Shown: positions 17,249 through 25,586 of the stretch, piece by piece
How the letters are laid out: every line of letters begins with the position of its first letter
Numbering within the stretch: the first letter of the stretch is position 1
Assembly (NCBI RefSeq): GCF_004124325.1
Contig: NZ_QBDT01000001.1
Coordinates: forward strand, 6,758,001 to 6,822,000
Length of the DNA stretch: 64,000 nt
Reading direction: 5' to 3'
From: Streptomyces sp. L2
Lineage (GTDB): Bacteria; Actinomycetota; Actinomycetes; Streptomycetales; Streptomycetaceae
Made by a program: the position numbers and the translations under genes
Notes under the pieces: model-generated
What the model was told of the DNA's origin: nothing
The model's input: the letters and a program-made list of their open reading frames with translations, nothing else
Databases searched by the model: none

Positions 17249-17971
17249 ATGACCGTCACCGGGGCGGCCCCGCCGACCGTGCCGCACAGCGTGCTCGCCG
17301 ACACCGTCGTACCGAGGGTGGCCGACGTGTACGCCGCCGCCGCGGACCCCGGGCGGGCCGGGGCCATGCGCGCCTACATGAAGGACGTCGCCCCCTTCCT
17401 GGGCATCCCCACGCCCGCCCGCCGGGCCCTGACCCGCACGGTGCTGGCCGGCACCCCGCGTCCCGGCGAGGCCGACTGCACGGCGATCGCCCTGCGCTGC
17501 TGGGCACTGCCCGAGCGCGAGTACCACTACTTCGCCGTCGACTACCTGCGCCGCCATGTGCCCCGCTGCTCCTCGGACTTCCTGCCCGTGGCCAGGCACC
17601 TCGTCACCACCGTGCCCTGGTGGGACACCGTCGACCTGCTCGCCGCCCATGTCGTCGGCCCGCTCGTCACGGCCGACCCGGCGCTCGCCGCCGTCATGGA
17701 CACCTGGATCACCGACGACGACCTGTGGCTCGTGCGCACGGCCCTGCTGCACCAGCTCCGCCACAAGCAACGCACCGACACCGAGCGGCTGTTCGCCTAC
17801 TGCCTGCTGCAGTCCGGGCACCCCGACTTCTTCGTCCGCAAGGCCATCGGCTGGTCCTTGCGCGAGTACGCCAAGAGCGACCCGGAGGCGGTACGGGGGT
17901 TCCTGGCGCGGGAGCGTGGCCGGTTCGCGCCGCTGACGGTCCGCGAGGCGCTGAAGAACATCGGCGCCTGA
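17249..17971 (+). CDS. AlkD-like DNA alkylation repair protein
   Basis: 240 residues. The HEAT-repeat AlkC/AlkD fold is visible in MKDVAPFLGIPTPARRALTR, YHYFAVDYLRRHVPRC, VPWWDTVDLLAAHVVGPL, DDDLWLVRTALLHQL and FFVRKAIGWSLREYAKSDP. The Trp-Asp in WWDTVD matches the catalytic pocket of AlkD. It should excise bulky or cationic alkylpurines. It is a single gene, divergent from the VTT protein by under 50 bases. Confidence 0.88.
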   Translation: MTVTGAAPPTVPHSVLADTVVPRVADVYAAAADPGRAGAMRAYMKDVAPFLGIPTPARRALTRTVLAGTPRPGEADCTAIALRCWALPEREYHYFAVDYLRRHVPRCSSDFLPVARHLVTTVPWWDTVDLLAAHVVGPLVTADPALAAVMDTWITDDDLWLVRTALLHQLRHKQRTDTERLFAYCLLQSGHPDFFVRKAIGWSLREYAKSDPEAVRGFLARERGRFAPLTVREALKNIGA

Positions 17972-17985
17972 ACACCCTCTTCGGG

Positions 17986-18060
17986 GCGCGGAGACCGGTG
18001 ACGCGGAGATCGGTGGCGCGGAGATCGGTGGCGCGGAGACGGGTGGCGCGGAGACGGGTG
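17986..18060 (+). repeat. 15-bp tandem repeat, five units
   Basis: Five consecutive units of GCGCGGAGAYSGGTG (17986-18000, 18001-18015, 18016-18030, 18031-18045, 18046-18060), differing by one or two bases. They lie in the tuf3 upstream region directly behind the AlkD-like gene. The 15-bp step equals about 1.4 helical turns. It may be a slippage product. Confidence 0.8.
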
Positions 18061-18098
18061 GCTCGGAAAACCATTCGACGCCGGACGGGCCGTCGGCC

Positions 18099-18212
18099 AT
18101 GATCAGTGGCATGTTCCGGTACGCCTTCCTCCTCGCAGCATCCGCAGTCGCGGATGCGCCGAAGGCTGCCGTCCCGATCCTCGTGGCCGCTGTCGACGGC
18201 GCCCGAAGCTGA
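18099..18212 (+). CDS. possible 37-residue leader peptide upstream of tuf3
   Basis: ATG 18099 to TGA 18212. It encodes [20 protein letters not shown] and 17 more residues, hydrophobic and with 11 Ala. An internal ATG at 18111 would give 33 residues. No good ribosome-binding site is visible, so it may not be translated. Its stop codon falls exactly on the first arm of the stem at 18211-18253, a layout like an attenuation leader. It could also be chance. Confidence 0.3.
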   Translation: MISGMFRYAFLLAASAVADAPKAAVPILVAAVDGARS

Positions 18213-18272
18213 CCCTCTCCGGACTGTCCGGCGGACCCCGCAAGGGGAGGGTCGGCGAGTTCCCGGGGTCCG
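18211..18272 (+). promoter_or_regulatory. two interlocked stem-loops in the tuf3 leader
   Basis: Stem A pairs GACCCTCTCC (18211-18220) with GGGGAGGGTC (18244-18253), nine of ten bases. Stem B pairs CGGACCCCG (18232-18240) with CGGGGTCCG (18264-18272), perfectly. The arms interleave, so the stems exclude each other or form a pseudoknot. They end about 40 bases before the tuf3 start. Confidence 0.5.
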
Positions 18273-18312
18273 GCGATCTTCCTCACGACAGCAGAGACTT
18301 CGAGGTACACCC

Positions 18313-19482
18313 ATGTCCAAAACGGCATTCGTGCGCACCAAACCGCATCTGAACATCGGCACCATGGGCCACGTCGACCACGGCAAGACCACCCTGACCG
18401 CCGCCATCACCAAGGTGCTGGCCGAGCGCGGCACCGGCACCTTCGTGCCGTTCGACCGCATCGACCGCGCCCCGGAGGAGGCCGCCCGCGGCATCACCAT
18501 CAACATCGCGCACGTCGAGTACGAGACCGACACCCGGCACTACGCCCACGTCGACATGCCGGGCCACGCCGACTACGTGAAGAACATGGTCACCGGCGCC
18601 GCCCAGCTCGACGGAGCGATCCTCGTCGTCTCCGCGCTGGACGGGATCATGCCGCAGACCGCGGAACACGTGCTGCTCGCCCGGCAGGTGGGCGTCGACC
18701 ACATCGTCGTCGCGCTCAACAAGGCCGACGCGGGCGACGAGGAGCTGACGGACCTCGTCGAGCTGGAGGTCCGCGACCTGCTCACCCAGCAGGGCTATCC
18801 GGGCGAGGCGGTCCCTGTCGTACGGGTCTCCGGGCTGAAGGCCCTGGAGGGCGACCCGCGCTGGACCGCGTCGATCGACGCGCTGCTCGACGCGGTCGAC
18901 ACGTACGTGCCGATGCCCGAGCGGTACCTGGACGCGCCGTTCCTGCTCCCGGTGGAGAACGTGCTCACCATCACCGGGCGGGGCACGGTCGTCACCGGCG
19001 CCGTGGAGCGCGGCAGGCTCCGCCCGGGGGACCGGGTGGAGGTGCTCGGCGCCGGGCTGGAGAGCGTGGTCACCGGCCTGGAGACCTTCGGCAAGCCGAT
19101 GGACGAGGCGCAGGCCGGCGACAACGTGGCCGTGCTGCTGCGGGGCGTGCCGCGGGACGCGGTCCGTCGCGGGCACGTCGTGGCGGCGCCGGGGAGCGTG
19201 GTGCCGGCCCGGCGGTTCTCGGCGCGGGTGTATGTGCTGGGGGCCTCTGAGGGCGGTCGTACGACGCCGGTGTCGACCGGCTACCGGCCGCAGTTCTACA
19301 TCCGTACGGCGGATGTGGTGGGGGACGTCGACCTCGGCGAGGTGGCCGTGGCCCGGCCTGGCGAGACGGTCGAGATGAGGGTCGAGCTGGGGCGGGAGGT
19401 GCCGCTGGAGCCGGGGCTGGGGTTCGCGATCCGTGAGGGGGGTCGGACGGTCGGTGCGGGGACGATCACCTCTGTGGGTTGA
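18313..19482 (+). CDS. tuf3: elongation factor Tu paralogue (EF-Tu3 type)
   Basis: 389 residues from ATG 18313, with GAGG upstream; slightly shorter than the usual 397. GTPase motifs: GHVDHGKT (residues 19-26), [22 protein letters not shown] and NKAD. Domains 2 and 3 follow with [14 protein letters not shown] and [13 protein letters not shown]. It should carry aminoacyl-tRNA to the ribosome, but divergence from canonical EF-Tu is visible in the switch-I region ([21 protein letters not shown]). In Streptomyces the tuf3 gene is a second copy known for regulation under stress, and such copies can matter for antibiotic resistance. It is monocistronic with a structured leader. It is not next to rpsL/fusA, as tuf1 would be. 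Confidence 0.92.
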   Translation: MSKTAFVRTKPHLNIGTMGHVDHGKTTLTAAITKVLAERGTGTFVPFDRIDRAPEEAARGITINIAHVEYETDTRHYAHVDMPGHADYVKNMVTGAAQLDGAILVVSALDGIMPQTAEHVLLARQVGVDHIVVALNKADAGDEELTDLVELEVRDLLTQQGYPGEAVPVVRVSGLKALEGDPRWTASIDALLDAVDTYVPMPERYLDAPFLLPVENVLTITGRGTVVTGAVERGRLRPGDRVEVLGAGLESVVTGLETFGKPMDEAQAGDNVAVLLRGVPRDAVRRGHVVAAPGSVVPARRFSARVYVLGASEGGRTTPVSTGYRPQFYIRTADVVGDVDLGEVAVARPGETVEMRVELGREVPLEPGLGFAIREGGRTVGAGTITSVG

Positions 19483-19520
19483 CGGTCACCTCCGGCCGTG
19501 AGTGGTTCAGGTGCGTGGGG

Positions 19521-19566
19521 GACTGCGGGCCGGCTGTGGCTGGTCGCGCAGTTCCCCGCGCCCCTT
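19521..19566 (-). repeat. dispersed Streptomyces intergenic repeat, copy 2 (inverted)
   Basis: Reading on the minus strand gives AAGGGGCGCGGGGAACTGCG, CGACCAGCCACAGCCGGCCC and GCAGTC, matching the block behind ung at 5452-5500. It lies between tuf3 and the methyltransferase-like gene. Confidence 0.65.
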
Positions 19567-19643
19567 GGGTGGGCTTGTGTGCCCGGCGTTCGAACGGCTC
19601 GGCTTGGTCGTGGCACAGCTACGGCGGGCGGGACAATGAGGGC

Positions 19644-20489
19644 GTGAGTGGAGCCAATGCTGTCGGTCGTGCCGTTGATGGTGGGTTTGCCAAGTTGATG
19701 CCCGATGTGGATCGGGAGCGGGCGTGGCTGTTGACTGTGGACGGGGCGCCGCAGTCGTATGTCGATCTCGACGACCCGACGCATCTGGAGTTCGAGTACG
19801 CGCGGCGGCTCGGGCATGTGCTGGACGGTCTGGACGGGCCCGGGCGGCCGCTGGACGTGCTGCACCTGGGTGGGGGAGCGCTCACGCTGCCGCGGTACGT
19901 GGCCGCCACCCGGCCCGGCTCCCGGCAGGACGTCGTCGAGGCCGACCACGCCCTGCTGGACCTGGTCGCCGAGCACCTGCCGCTGCCGCCGGGTTCGGAC
20001 GTCGCGCTGCACGCGGCGGACGCCCGGGCCTGGCTGGAGTCCGCGCCCGACGACTCCGCCGACGTGCTGATCGCCGACGTCTTCGGCGGCTCACGCGTCC
20101 CCGCGCACCTGACCTCGCTCGCCTACGCCCGCGAGGCCGAGCGGGTCCTGCGCCCCGGGGGCGTCTATCTGGCCAACCTGGCGGACTCGGCGCCGTTCGC
20201 CTTCCTGCGCTCCCAACTCGCCAACCTCGCCGCCGTGTTCGACGAGCTGGTGTTGATCGCGGAGCCCGGAGTGCTGCGCGGCCGACGGTTCGGCAACGCG
20301 GTGCTCGCCGCGTCCCACCGGCCTCTCGACACCGCCGTGCTGGCCCGCCGTACCGCCTCCGACGTCTTCCCCGCCCGCGTCGAACACGGCGAGACACTGC
20401 GGGAGTTCATCGGCTCGGCCCGGACCGTCGGGGACGCCGACGCCGTCCCGTCACCCGAGCCGCCCGACGGGGCGTTCGGCATCGGATGA
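19644..20489 (+). CDS. spermidine-synthase-like SAM-fold protein
   Basis: 281 residues from GTG 19644 with GAGGG just before. The Rossmann core is visible as DVLHLGGGALTLPRYVAATR, DVVEADHALLDLV, DVALHAADARAWL, and DSADVLIADVFGGSRVPAHL. This matches the spermine/spermidine-synthase-like methyltransferase fold, many of which in actinobacteria are uncharacterised fused or stand-alone proteins. The aminopropyl acceptor pocket cannot be judged. No polyamine genes lie nearby. Confidence 0.8.
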   Translation: MSGANAVGRAVDGGFAKLMPDVDRERAWLLTVDGAPQSYVDLDDPTHLEFEYARRLGHVLDGLDGPGRPLDVLHLGGGALTLPRYVAATRPGSRQDVVEADHALLDLVAEHLPLPPGSDVALHAADARAWLESAPDDSADVLIADVFGGSRVPAHLTSLAYAREAERVLRPGGVYLANLADSAPFAFLRSQLANLAAVFDELVLIAEPGVLRGRRFGNAVLAASHRPLDTAVLARRTASDVFPARVEHGETLREFIGSARTVGDADAVPSPEPPDGAFGIG

Positions 20490-20511
20490 CGGGCCGGCCC
20501 CGGCGACCGGG

Positions 20512-21534
20512 TCAGCTGGCCGTGGGGTCGCCGTGGAGGCGCACGGTGCTGAGGATCGTCATGATCGTCTTGGTGTCGACTTCCTTGTCCACGCCCTTGG
20601 CACCGTAGAAGTTCCACGACACGATGTCGCCGGCCGAGTTCTTGAAGCCGAAGGTGAGCGCCTTGCCGTCGCTCGCGCACTTGCCCTTCTGCGGGGTGTG
20701 GCTCGACCGCGCCCAGGCGTAGGCGCCCTTCACGCCGGACTTCGTCGTGTAGTCCTTGGCCTTCTTGTCGTAGGTGATGCTCTTCTTGTCCGGCTGCGTG
20801 TAACCGCCGTACACCCACCACGGAACCTCGCGGACGGCCGCGTCGCCGGGGGTCTTCGCGCCGCTCTCGCCCTTCGTGCCGACCGCGGCCAGGGCCGTGT
20901 CCTCGGTCCTGCCGTCCTTGTCGCTGTCGGTGGTGCACCACTTCGGCATGAGCTGGGCCGGCGCGGACATCATGACGAGCGGCTTGCCGTCGTCGGACTT
21001 GTCGTCGGAGAAGCCGATGGAGGTGCCCGGCGTCTCCACCTCCCAGTCGGCGGGGACGTCGAACGCGGTGCCCCAGCGCGGGTTCACGACGACCTTCCAG
21101 CCCGGAATGGTGGGCTTCTCGGTCTCGTTGCCGCGCGGGTTGTCCCCCGAGCCGGTTGCGGTCGCCGTCGGCTTGGGCTTCGGCTTGGGCGCCTGGCTCG
21201 ACTGCTGATTGTCCTTGCCGCTGTCGGCCTCGTCGTGCTTGGAGCCGCCGAGGACCAGATATCCGGTCACACCGGCGGCCACGACCACGGCCGTGGCCGC
21301 GATGATCGCGATCAGCTTGGTACGGCCGCCACCGCCTCCGCCCTGGGGCGGCTGCGGCGCCTGCGGGGCGCCGACCGGCGCGGCCGGTCCCCACTGCTGC
21401 TGCCCGTAGGGCTGCTGCGGCTGCTGCTGGTAGCCGGGCTGCTGATACGGATTCGGCTGCTGGTAACCCGGCTGCTGGTACGGGTTGTTCTGCGGGTTCT
21501 GCGCGCCCCCGGGCGGCTGCTCTCCTGGCCACAT
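20512..21534 (-). CDS. membrane-anchored Gln/Pro-rich hypothetical protein, paralogue 1
   Basis: 340 residues from ATG 21534 (MWPGEQPPGG). The cytoplasmic N-terminus is a Pro/Gln/Tyr-rich tail with NPYQQPGYQQ repeats. One membrane helix follows (LIAIIAATAVVVAAGVTGYLVLGG). The extracytoplasmic part starts with a KPKPKPTATAT linker and continues as a folded domain with IPGWKVVVNPRWGTAFDVPADWEV, two Cys (KWCTTDSDKDG, KGKCASDGK) and the end ILSTVRLHG. The N-terminal tail resembles those of Streptomyces serine/threonine-kinase-associated proteins. The downstream neighbour in its reading direction is a clear paralogue source. Function unknown. Confidence 0.8.
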   Translation of the reverse strand: MWPGEQPPGGAQNPQNNPYQQPGYQQPNPYQQPGYQQQPQQPYGQQQWGPAAPVGAPQAPQPPQGGGGGGRTKLIAIIAATAVVVAAGVTGYLVLGGSKHDEADSGKDNQQSSQAPKPKPKPTATATGSGDNPRGNETEKPTIPGWKVVVNPRWGTAFDVPADWEVETPGTSIGFSDDKSDDGKPLVMMSAPAQLMPKWCTTDSDKDGRTEDTALAAVGTKGESGAKTPGDAAVREVPWWVYGGYTQPDKKSITYDKKAKDYTTKSGVKGAYAWARSSHTPQKGKCASDGKALTFGFKNSAGDIVSWNFYGAKGVDKEVDTKTIMTILSTVRLHGDPTAS

Positions 21535-21601
21535 GGCGAGTAACCCTAGTCGGGCCTCGGACACGGTTCGGTCACCGCCCCTTGTCAGGGACGTACCGAA
21601 A

Positions 21602-22555
21602 TCAGCCGGCGGGCGGGTCGTAGAGGCGCACCGTCCGCATGATCTCGCGCACCGTCGCGTCCGGAACCTCGTCGGAGACGCCCTTGACGCCGACGAACGA
21701 CCAGGACAGCAGCGCGCCGTCGGGGTCCCGGAAAGCGAACGTCGTCGCCTTGCCGTCGGTGGTGCACTTGTTCTTCTTCACGACGCCGGACGACTGCGAG
21801 GTGACGACGCTTCCGGTGATGCCGGACGCCGTGGTGTACGACGTGACCGGTCCGGTCGTGACCTTCTTGCGGTCGGGCTGGGCGTAGTCGCCGTACACCC
21901 AGTTCGCCGAGTCGTCGCGGGCGGCCTGCGCGGGGCTCTTGGCCTTGGCGTTGCCGCGGGTCCCGGTGTTCGCGAGCGGGGTGTAGTCCGTCGTGCCGTC
22001 CTTGTCCGCGTCCGTGCCGCACCACTTGTCCTGAAAGACGGCGGGCGCCTTCATGCCGACCAGGATCTTCTCGCCGGGGGCGGAGTCGTCGGTGACGTAG
22101 GTGATCCAGTCCTTGGAGCGCACCTGCCAGGTCGGGGGGACGTCGAAGGCGATGTCCGTGTCCGGGTTCACGACCGTCTTCCAGCCCGCGATCGTCGGCT
22201 TCGGACCGCTGTCCGCCCCACGCGGATTGCCGCTCGCCGAGGTCTTCGGCGAGGCGGAGGTGCTCGGTGACGCCGTGGCCGTGGGGCCGGGCCCGGCCTG
22301 GTCGTCGCCCTTGCCGCCGAGGAGCACGAATCCGGTCACGCCGGCCGCGACGACGACGGCCGCCGCCGCGACGACGGCTACGACCTTGGTACGGCCACCT
22401 CCACCGCCCGGCGGCGGCGTCGGTGCGCCCGAGACGGGCTGGGGCCACGTGGCGGGGGGTTGCCGGTCCCCGTACGGGCCGGCCTGCTGGTAGCCGGGCT
22501 GTAGGTACGGGTTCTGCTGTTGGCCGCCGGGTGGCGGCTGGTCCCCTGGCCACAT
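21602..22555 (-). CDS. membrane-anchored Gln/Pro-rich hypothetical protein, paralogue 2
   Basis: 317 residues from ATG 22555 (MWPGDQPPPGG). It has the same plan as the next gene: Pro/Gln-rich tail, membrane helix (VVAVVAAAAVVVAAGVTGFVLLGG), Ser/Thr/Pro linker, then IAGWKTVVNPDTDIAFDVPP, KWCGTDADKDG, KKNKCTTDGK and IMRTVRLYDPP. Two Cys are conserved between the pair and could form a disulphide outside the cell. The 67-base gap between the genes suggests one operon made by tandem duplication. Confidence 0.8.
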   Translation of the reverse strand: MWPGDQPPPGGQQQNPYLQPGYQQAGPYGDRQPPATWPQPVSGAPTPPPGGGGGRTKVVAVVAAAAVVVAAGVTGFVLLGGKGDDQAGPGPTATASPSTSASPKTSASGNPRGADSGPKPTIAGWKTVVNPDTDIAFDVPPTWQVRSKDWITYVTDDSAPGEKILVGMKAPAVFQDKWCGTDADKDGTTDYTPLANTGTRGNAKAKSPAQAARDDSANWVYGDYAQPDRKKVTTGPVTSYTTASGITGSVVTSQSSGVVKKNKCTTDGKATTFAFRDPDGALLSWSFVGVKGVSDEVPDATVREIMRTVRLYDPPAG

Positions 22556-22603
22556 GAGCGGAAACGATACAGCGATCATGGGGCGGCCCTGGCCCCCCGT
22601 CCC

Positions 22604-22615
22604 TACTCGTGAGTA
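22604..22615. promoter_or_regulatory. small palindrome before the hotdog thioesterase-like gene
   Basis: TACTC-GT-GAGTA is a two-fold symmetric site 10 bases before the ATG at 22626 and about 50 bases before the divergent paralogue gene. It may be an operator. Confidence 0.3.
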
Positions 22616-22625
22616 ACATGACGGC

Positions 22626-23081
22626 ATGAGCGCAGACCAGATGTCGATCGGCGACCTCCTCGCCGCCACCGTTCCCATGGCCCGGACCCTGAACCTGGAG
22701 TTCCTGGAGACCACCCCGGACCAGGCCGTGGTGTCCCTGCCGGACCAGGCCGACTACCACAACCACGTGGGCGGCCCGCACGCCGGCGCGATGTTCACGC
22801 TCGGTGAGTCCGCCAGCGGGGCGATCGTGCTGGCCGCGTTCGGGGAGCAGCTCTCGCGGGCCGTACCGCTGGCCGTGCGTGCCGAGATCGCCTACAAGAA
22901 GCTGGCCATGGGCGCCGTCACGGCGACCGCCACGCTCGGGCGCCCGGCCGCCGAGGTCGTCGCCGAGCTGGACGCGGGCCGGCGCCCCGAGTTCCCGGTG
23001 ACGGTCGAGATCCGGCGCGCCGACGGCGCGATGACGGGCGAGATGACGGTCGTCTGGACGCTGCGGCCCAACAACGCGTGA
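22626..23081 (+). CDS. DUF4442/PaaI-like hotdog-fold protein
   Basis: 151 residues. TVPMARTLNLEFLETTPDQAVVSLP and HNHVGGPHAGAMFTLGESASGAIVL, followed by AEIAYKKLAMGAVTATATL, fit the hotdog fold of DUF4442/PaaI-type acyl-CoA thioesterases. The His and Glu in PHAGAMFTLGES occupy the usual active site. It is likely a thioesterase on acyl-CoA; substrate unknown. Confidence 0.83.
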   Translation: MSADQMSIGDLLAATVPMARTLNLEFLETTPDQAVVSLPDQADYHNHVGGPHAGAMFTLGESASGAIVLAAFGEQLSRAVPLAVRAEIAYKKLAMGAVTATATLGRPAAEVVAELDAGRRPEFPVTVEIRRADGAMTGEMTVVWTLRPNNA

Positions 23082-23472
23082 CGCGAGGGGTTTTGCGCCC
23101 GTCCCGGCCGGGGCGGGCGCGGCGGCCGGGGACGGGGCGGGCGCGGCGGTCGGGGCCGGGACGGGAAGTTGGAGATTTCGTGTGCCGGTGCGCCGTTGTC
23201 GCGCACAAGTCGACCGTTCCGCGACCGGCGTATCGCATATGAGTGCGGATACCTGCGGTAACTCTCGCGGAATTTCCCGGATGTGAAATCGAGTCAATCG
23301 AACTTCTTGTTTCCTCTGCGGCGCGTGTGCGAAGGTGAGCCTCCCCACAGGAGGGGCAAAGGCCCGTACCGGTAAGGCCTGCTGCCCTGAAGGTATGCAC
23401 CAATCACACCCCGCTTTCCGACAGGACGCCCCTTTTCGCATGGCCTCCTGCGACGGGAAAGGAAATGGTTCC
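23082..23472. other. intergenic region upstream of the RICIN protein
   Basis: 391 bases without a supportable gene. 23109-23165 holds two imperfect copies of a G-rich GGGGCGGGCGCGGCGG block. An imperfect dyad GTATCGCA ... TGCGGATAC spans 23230-23252. No clear promoter hexamers were found. In-frame starts at 23335, 23395 and 23440 exist but lack ribosome-binding sites. Confidence 0.35.
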
Positions 23473-25395
23473 GTGCAGTCCCGCTACCCCCCACGCCCCC
23501 CGTATCCGCCTGACTCAGGACCGCTCCCGGGAGAGTCCGACCGCGATCTCGTCGCCCAGCTGACCGGCCCCGCCGACAGCCGCCACCACGCCGTCGCCCT
23601 GCTGCTGGCCCGGCACTGGCGCGCCACCTGCGACTACGCGGCCGTCTGCCTGGCCACCACCGGCCCCGCGGCCCAACTCGCGGCCACCACCGCCTTCCAC
23701 CACGTGCTCGGCCGGCTGACCGGCGGCACGGTCCGCGGGGCGCTGCGCCCGCACCTGCTCGTGGCCGTCCGCGAGACCGTCCGCACCTGGGCCGCGGACG
23801 ACGTCATCTGCGCGGTCGTGCCGGAATTGCGCAAACCCACCGGTGGTCGCGGTCTGCGCGCGGCCCCGCCCGGTACGGCCGAAAGACGACATCTCGCCGC
23901 GCGCGCATTCAGGGCCCTTCCGGACGCTTCCCAATGCCTGCTGTGGCATACCGAGGTCGAGGCCGAACCCATAAACATACCCGCTGGTCTGCTGGGGGTC
24001 GAGACCGCCGCAGCGGAGTCCGCTCTGGAGCGCGCCCGCGAGCAATTCCGTACCGTCTGCGTACGGGCCCACCGAGAACTCGCGCCCACCAAGGAATGCC
24101 GTTTCTACAACCGGCTCCTCGACGTCTCCCTCCGCCGCGGCAGCCCGCTGCTCGCCGATGTGGGGGAGCACCTGACGGCCTGCCGCCACTGCCGGCACGC
24201 CGCCGATCAACTCGGCCTCTTCGAGGGCGCCCTGGACATCCTGCTCGCCGAGGCCGTGCTCGGCTGGGGCGCCCGCCGCTACCTCGCCGCCCGGCCCGGC
24301 CGCGGCGCACCCGAGGCGTGGACCGCCACCGCATCGCGCACCCCCTACGGGGAACCCGCCGGCCGGCACCGCACGGCGGCCCTCGGCGGCCGGCGCACGG
24401 CCGTGGCCGTCGGCGTGGGACTGGCCTCGCTCGCCCTGCTCGCCACCGTGCTCGTGGTCAGAAGCTGGTCGGATGACAACGGTGTCCCCGGGCCACACGC
24501 CACCTGGGGCGCACCCGCCGGCCATGCCCCCCGTCCCGGCGCCTCCACGGGCGCCTCCACAGGCACCCGCACCGGCCCCGGCACCGGCGGGATCCGGCCG
24601 TCGGGTGCCGATTCGTCGGCAGCCTCGGCCGGGGAACCGGTCCCACTCGCCCGCGGCACCCTGCGGAACCTTGACTCCGGGCTCTGCCTGGACCTGCCGG
24701 GCGACGGAAGCCGGCCCGGTGCGGAGGTACGGGAGGCGGCCTGCTCGACCGCCGGATCGCAGCAGTGGACGTACCAGGACGACGGTCTGCTCCGCAGCGC
24801 CCTCGATCCCCTGCTGTGCCTGGCCGCAGACCCCGTGGCCCGGCGCGTCACGGTGGCCGGCTGCGTCGTGCACGCCGGGGAGGTGGTATACGACGTCACG
24901 GTGCGCGGCGAGATCCTGCTCCGCGGGCACAAGGGGCTCTCCCTCGCCGTCACACCCGGGCACGTGGTGGTCGCCCGGCGGAACGGGTCCCGCGAGCAGC
25001 GGTGGGCGCTGGGCCCTGGCCTCGACGGCCTGCCGGGGGACTCCGCCGCGCCGGACACCACGCGCCCGACGGCCACCGGGCCGACCGCCCCGGGCGACGG
25101 GAACGAGCCGCCCGGGGAGGACGCGCTTCCCGGGGCGAACGGGCGTGCCGGACGGGACCGCGGAAAGGCCGGACAGGGAACGGAGCGGTCGGGGCGGGGA
25201 CCGGAGCGGCCGCGGCAGTGGTTCACGCCCCGGATCGCGCAGGCCGGTGCCGACGACACGGTCCGGGCCGGCGGTGGAGGCGATCCCGGCTCGGGTCTTA
25301 CGGCGGCTGCGCCTGGCCCGGTGACCGCCGCCGTCTCCCCGGTCACGCGGGCGGTGGCCGCCGCGCCGGCGGCGGTGGGCACCCTCCTCGGCTGA
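23473..25395 (+). CDS. sigma-like/zinc-finger membrane protein with RICIN lectin domain
   Basis: 640 residues from GTG 23473, chosen because GGGAAAGGAAA lies just upstream; the frame is open to 23335. Residues 20-230 are helical and resemble ECF sigma regions 2 and 4 (SDRDLVAQLTG ... LARAFRALPDASQCLLWHTE ... SALERAREQFRTV). Next is a zinc-finger-like HLTACRHCRHAADQ near residues 232-246, as in anti-sigma factors. A membrane helix follows (VAVGVGLASLALLATVLVV), then a Thr/Gly-rich linker. An R-type (RICIN) lectin domain comes next, with NLDSGLCLDLPGDG, SQQWTYQDDG and EQRWALG. A long Pro/Gly/Arg tail ends the protein. Its role may be cell-wall sugar sensing; this is inference. Confidence 0.75.
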   Translation: MQSRYPPRPPYPPDSGPLPGESDRDLVAQLTGPADSRHHAVALLLARHWRATCDYAAVCLATTGPAAQLAATTAFHHVLGRLTGGTVRGALRPHLLVAVRETVRTWAADDVICAVVPELRKPTGGRGLRAAPPGTAERRHLAARAFRALPDASQCLLWHTEVEAEPINIPAGLLGVETAAAESALERAREQFRTVCVRAHRELAPTKECRFYNRLLDVSLRRGSPLLADVGEHLTACRHCRHAADQLGLFEGALDILLAEAVLGWGARRYLAARPGRGAPEAWTATASRTPYGEPAGRHRTAALGGRRTAVAVGVGLASLALLATVLVVRSWSDDNGVPGPHATWGAPAGHAPRPGASTGASTGTRTGPGTGGIRPSGADSSAASAGEPVPLARGTLRNLDSGLCLDLPGDGSRPGAEVREAACSTAGSQQWTYQDDGLLRSALDPLLCLAADPVARRVTVAGCVVHAGEVVYDVTVRGEILLRGHKGLSLAVTPGHVVVARRNGSREQRWALGPGLDGLPGDSAAPDTTRPTATGPTAPGDGNEPPGEDALPGANGRAGRDRGKAGQGTERSGRGPERPRQWFTPRIAQAGADDTVRAGGGGDPGSGLTAAAPGPVTAAVSPVTRAVAAAPAAVGTLLG

Positions 25396-25396
25396 G

Positions 25397-25451
25397 CCGG
25401 AATTGCTCCGATTTCCGGCACAGGGAGGGTGATTCGGCGACTGGCCGAATC
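25397..25451. terminator. two hairpins behind the RICIN gene and before the PKS promoter
   Basis: CCGGAA (25397-25402) pairs with TTCCGG (25413-25418). GATTCGGC (25431-25438), five bases, GCCGAATC (25444-25451) is a perfect eight-base dyad. Neither is followed by a T-run. They could terminate the RICIN gene, and the second could also be an operator for the PKS promoter 34 bases further on. Confidence 0.4.
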
Positions 25452-25484
25452 GGTTCCCTCGCACGGCAAAAGGGCGCGAACTTA

Positions 25485-25513
25485 TTGACCCGTCAGTAGG
25501 TACTCGCTACTTT
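25485..25513 (+). promoter_or_regulatory. sigma-70-like promoter of the PKS operon
   Basis: TTGACC (25485-25490), a 17-base spacer, TACTTT (25508-25513). The spacer and -10 carry the inverted repeat AGTAG-N7-CTACT, a possible operator. The PKS-A ATG lies about 75 bases downstream. Confidence 0.6.
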
Positions 25514-25586
25514 CCGGTGGCCGCCTACCGAGTGTCCCGCCGCACCAGCCCCCCACCGTGCAGTCTTGCCGATTCTTCGGAGCGTC

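Noticed and set aside
17986..18060. CRISPR-like array
   Set aside because: Units are 15 bp and directly adjacent with no spacers; the same applies to the arrays at 29511-29600 and 63291-63338.
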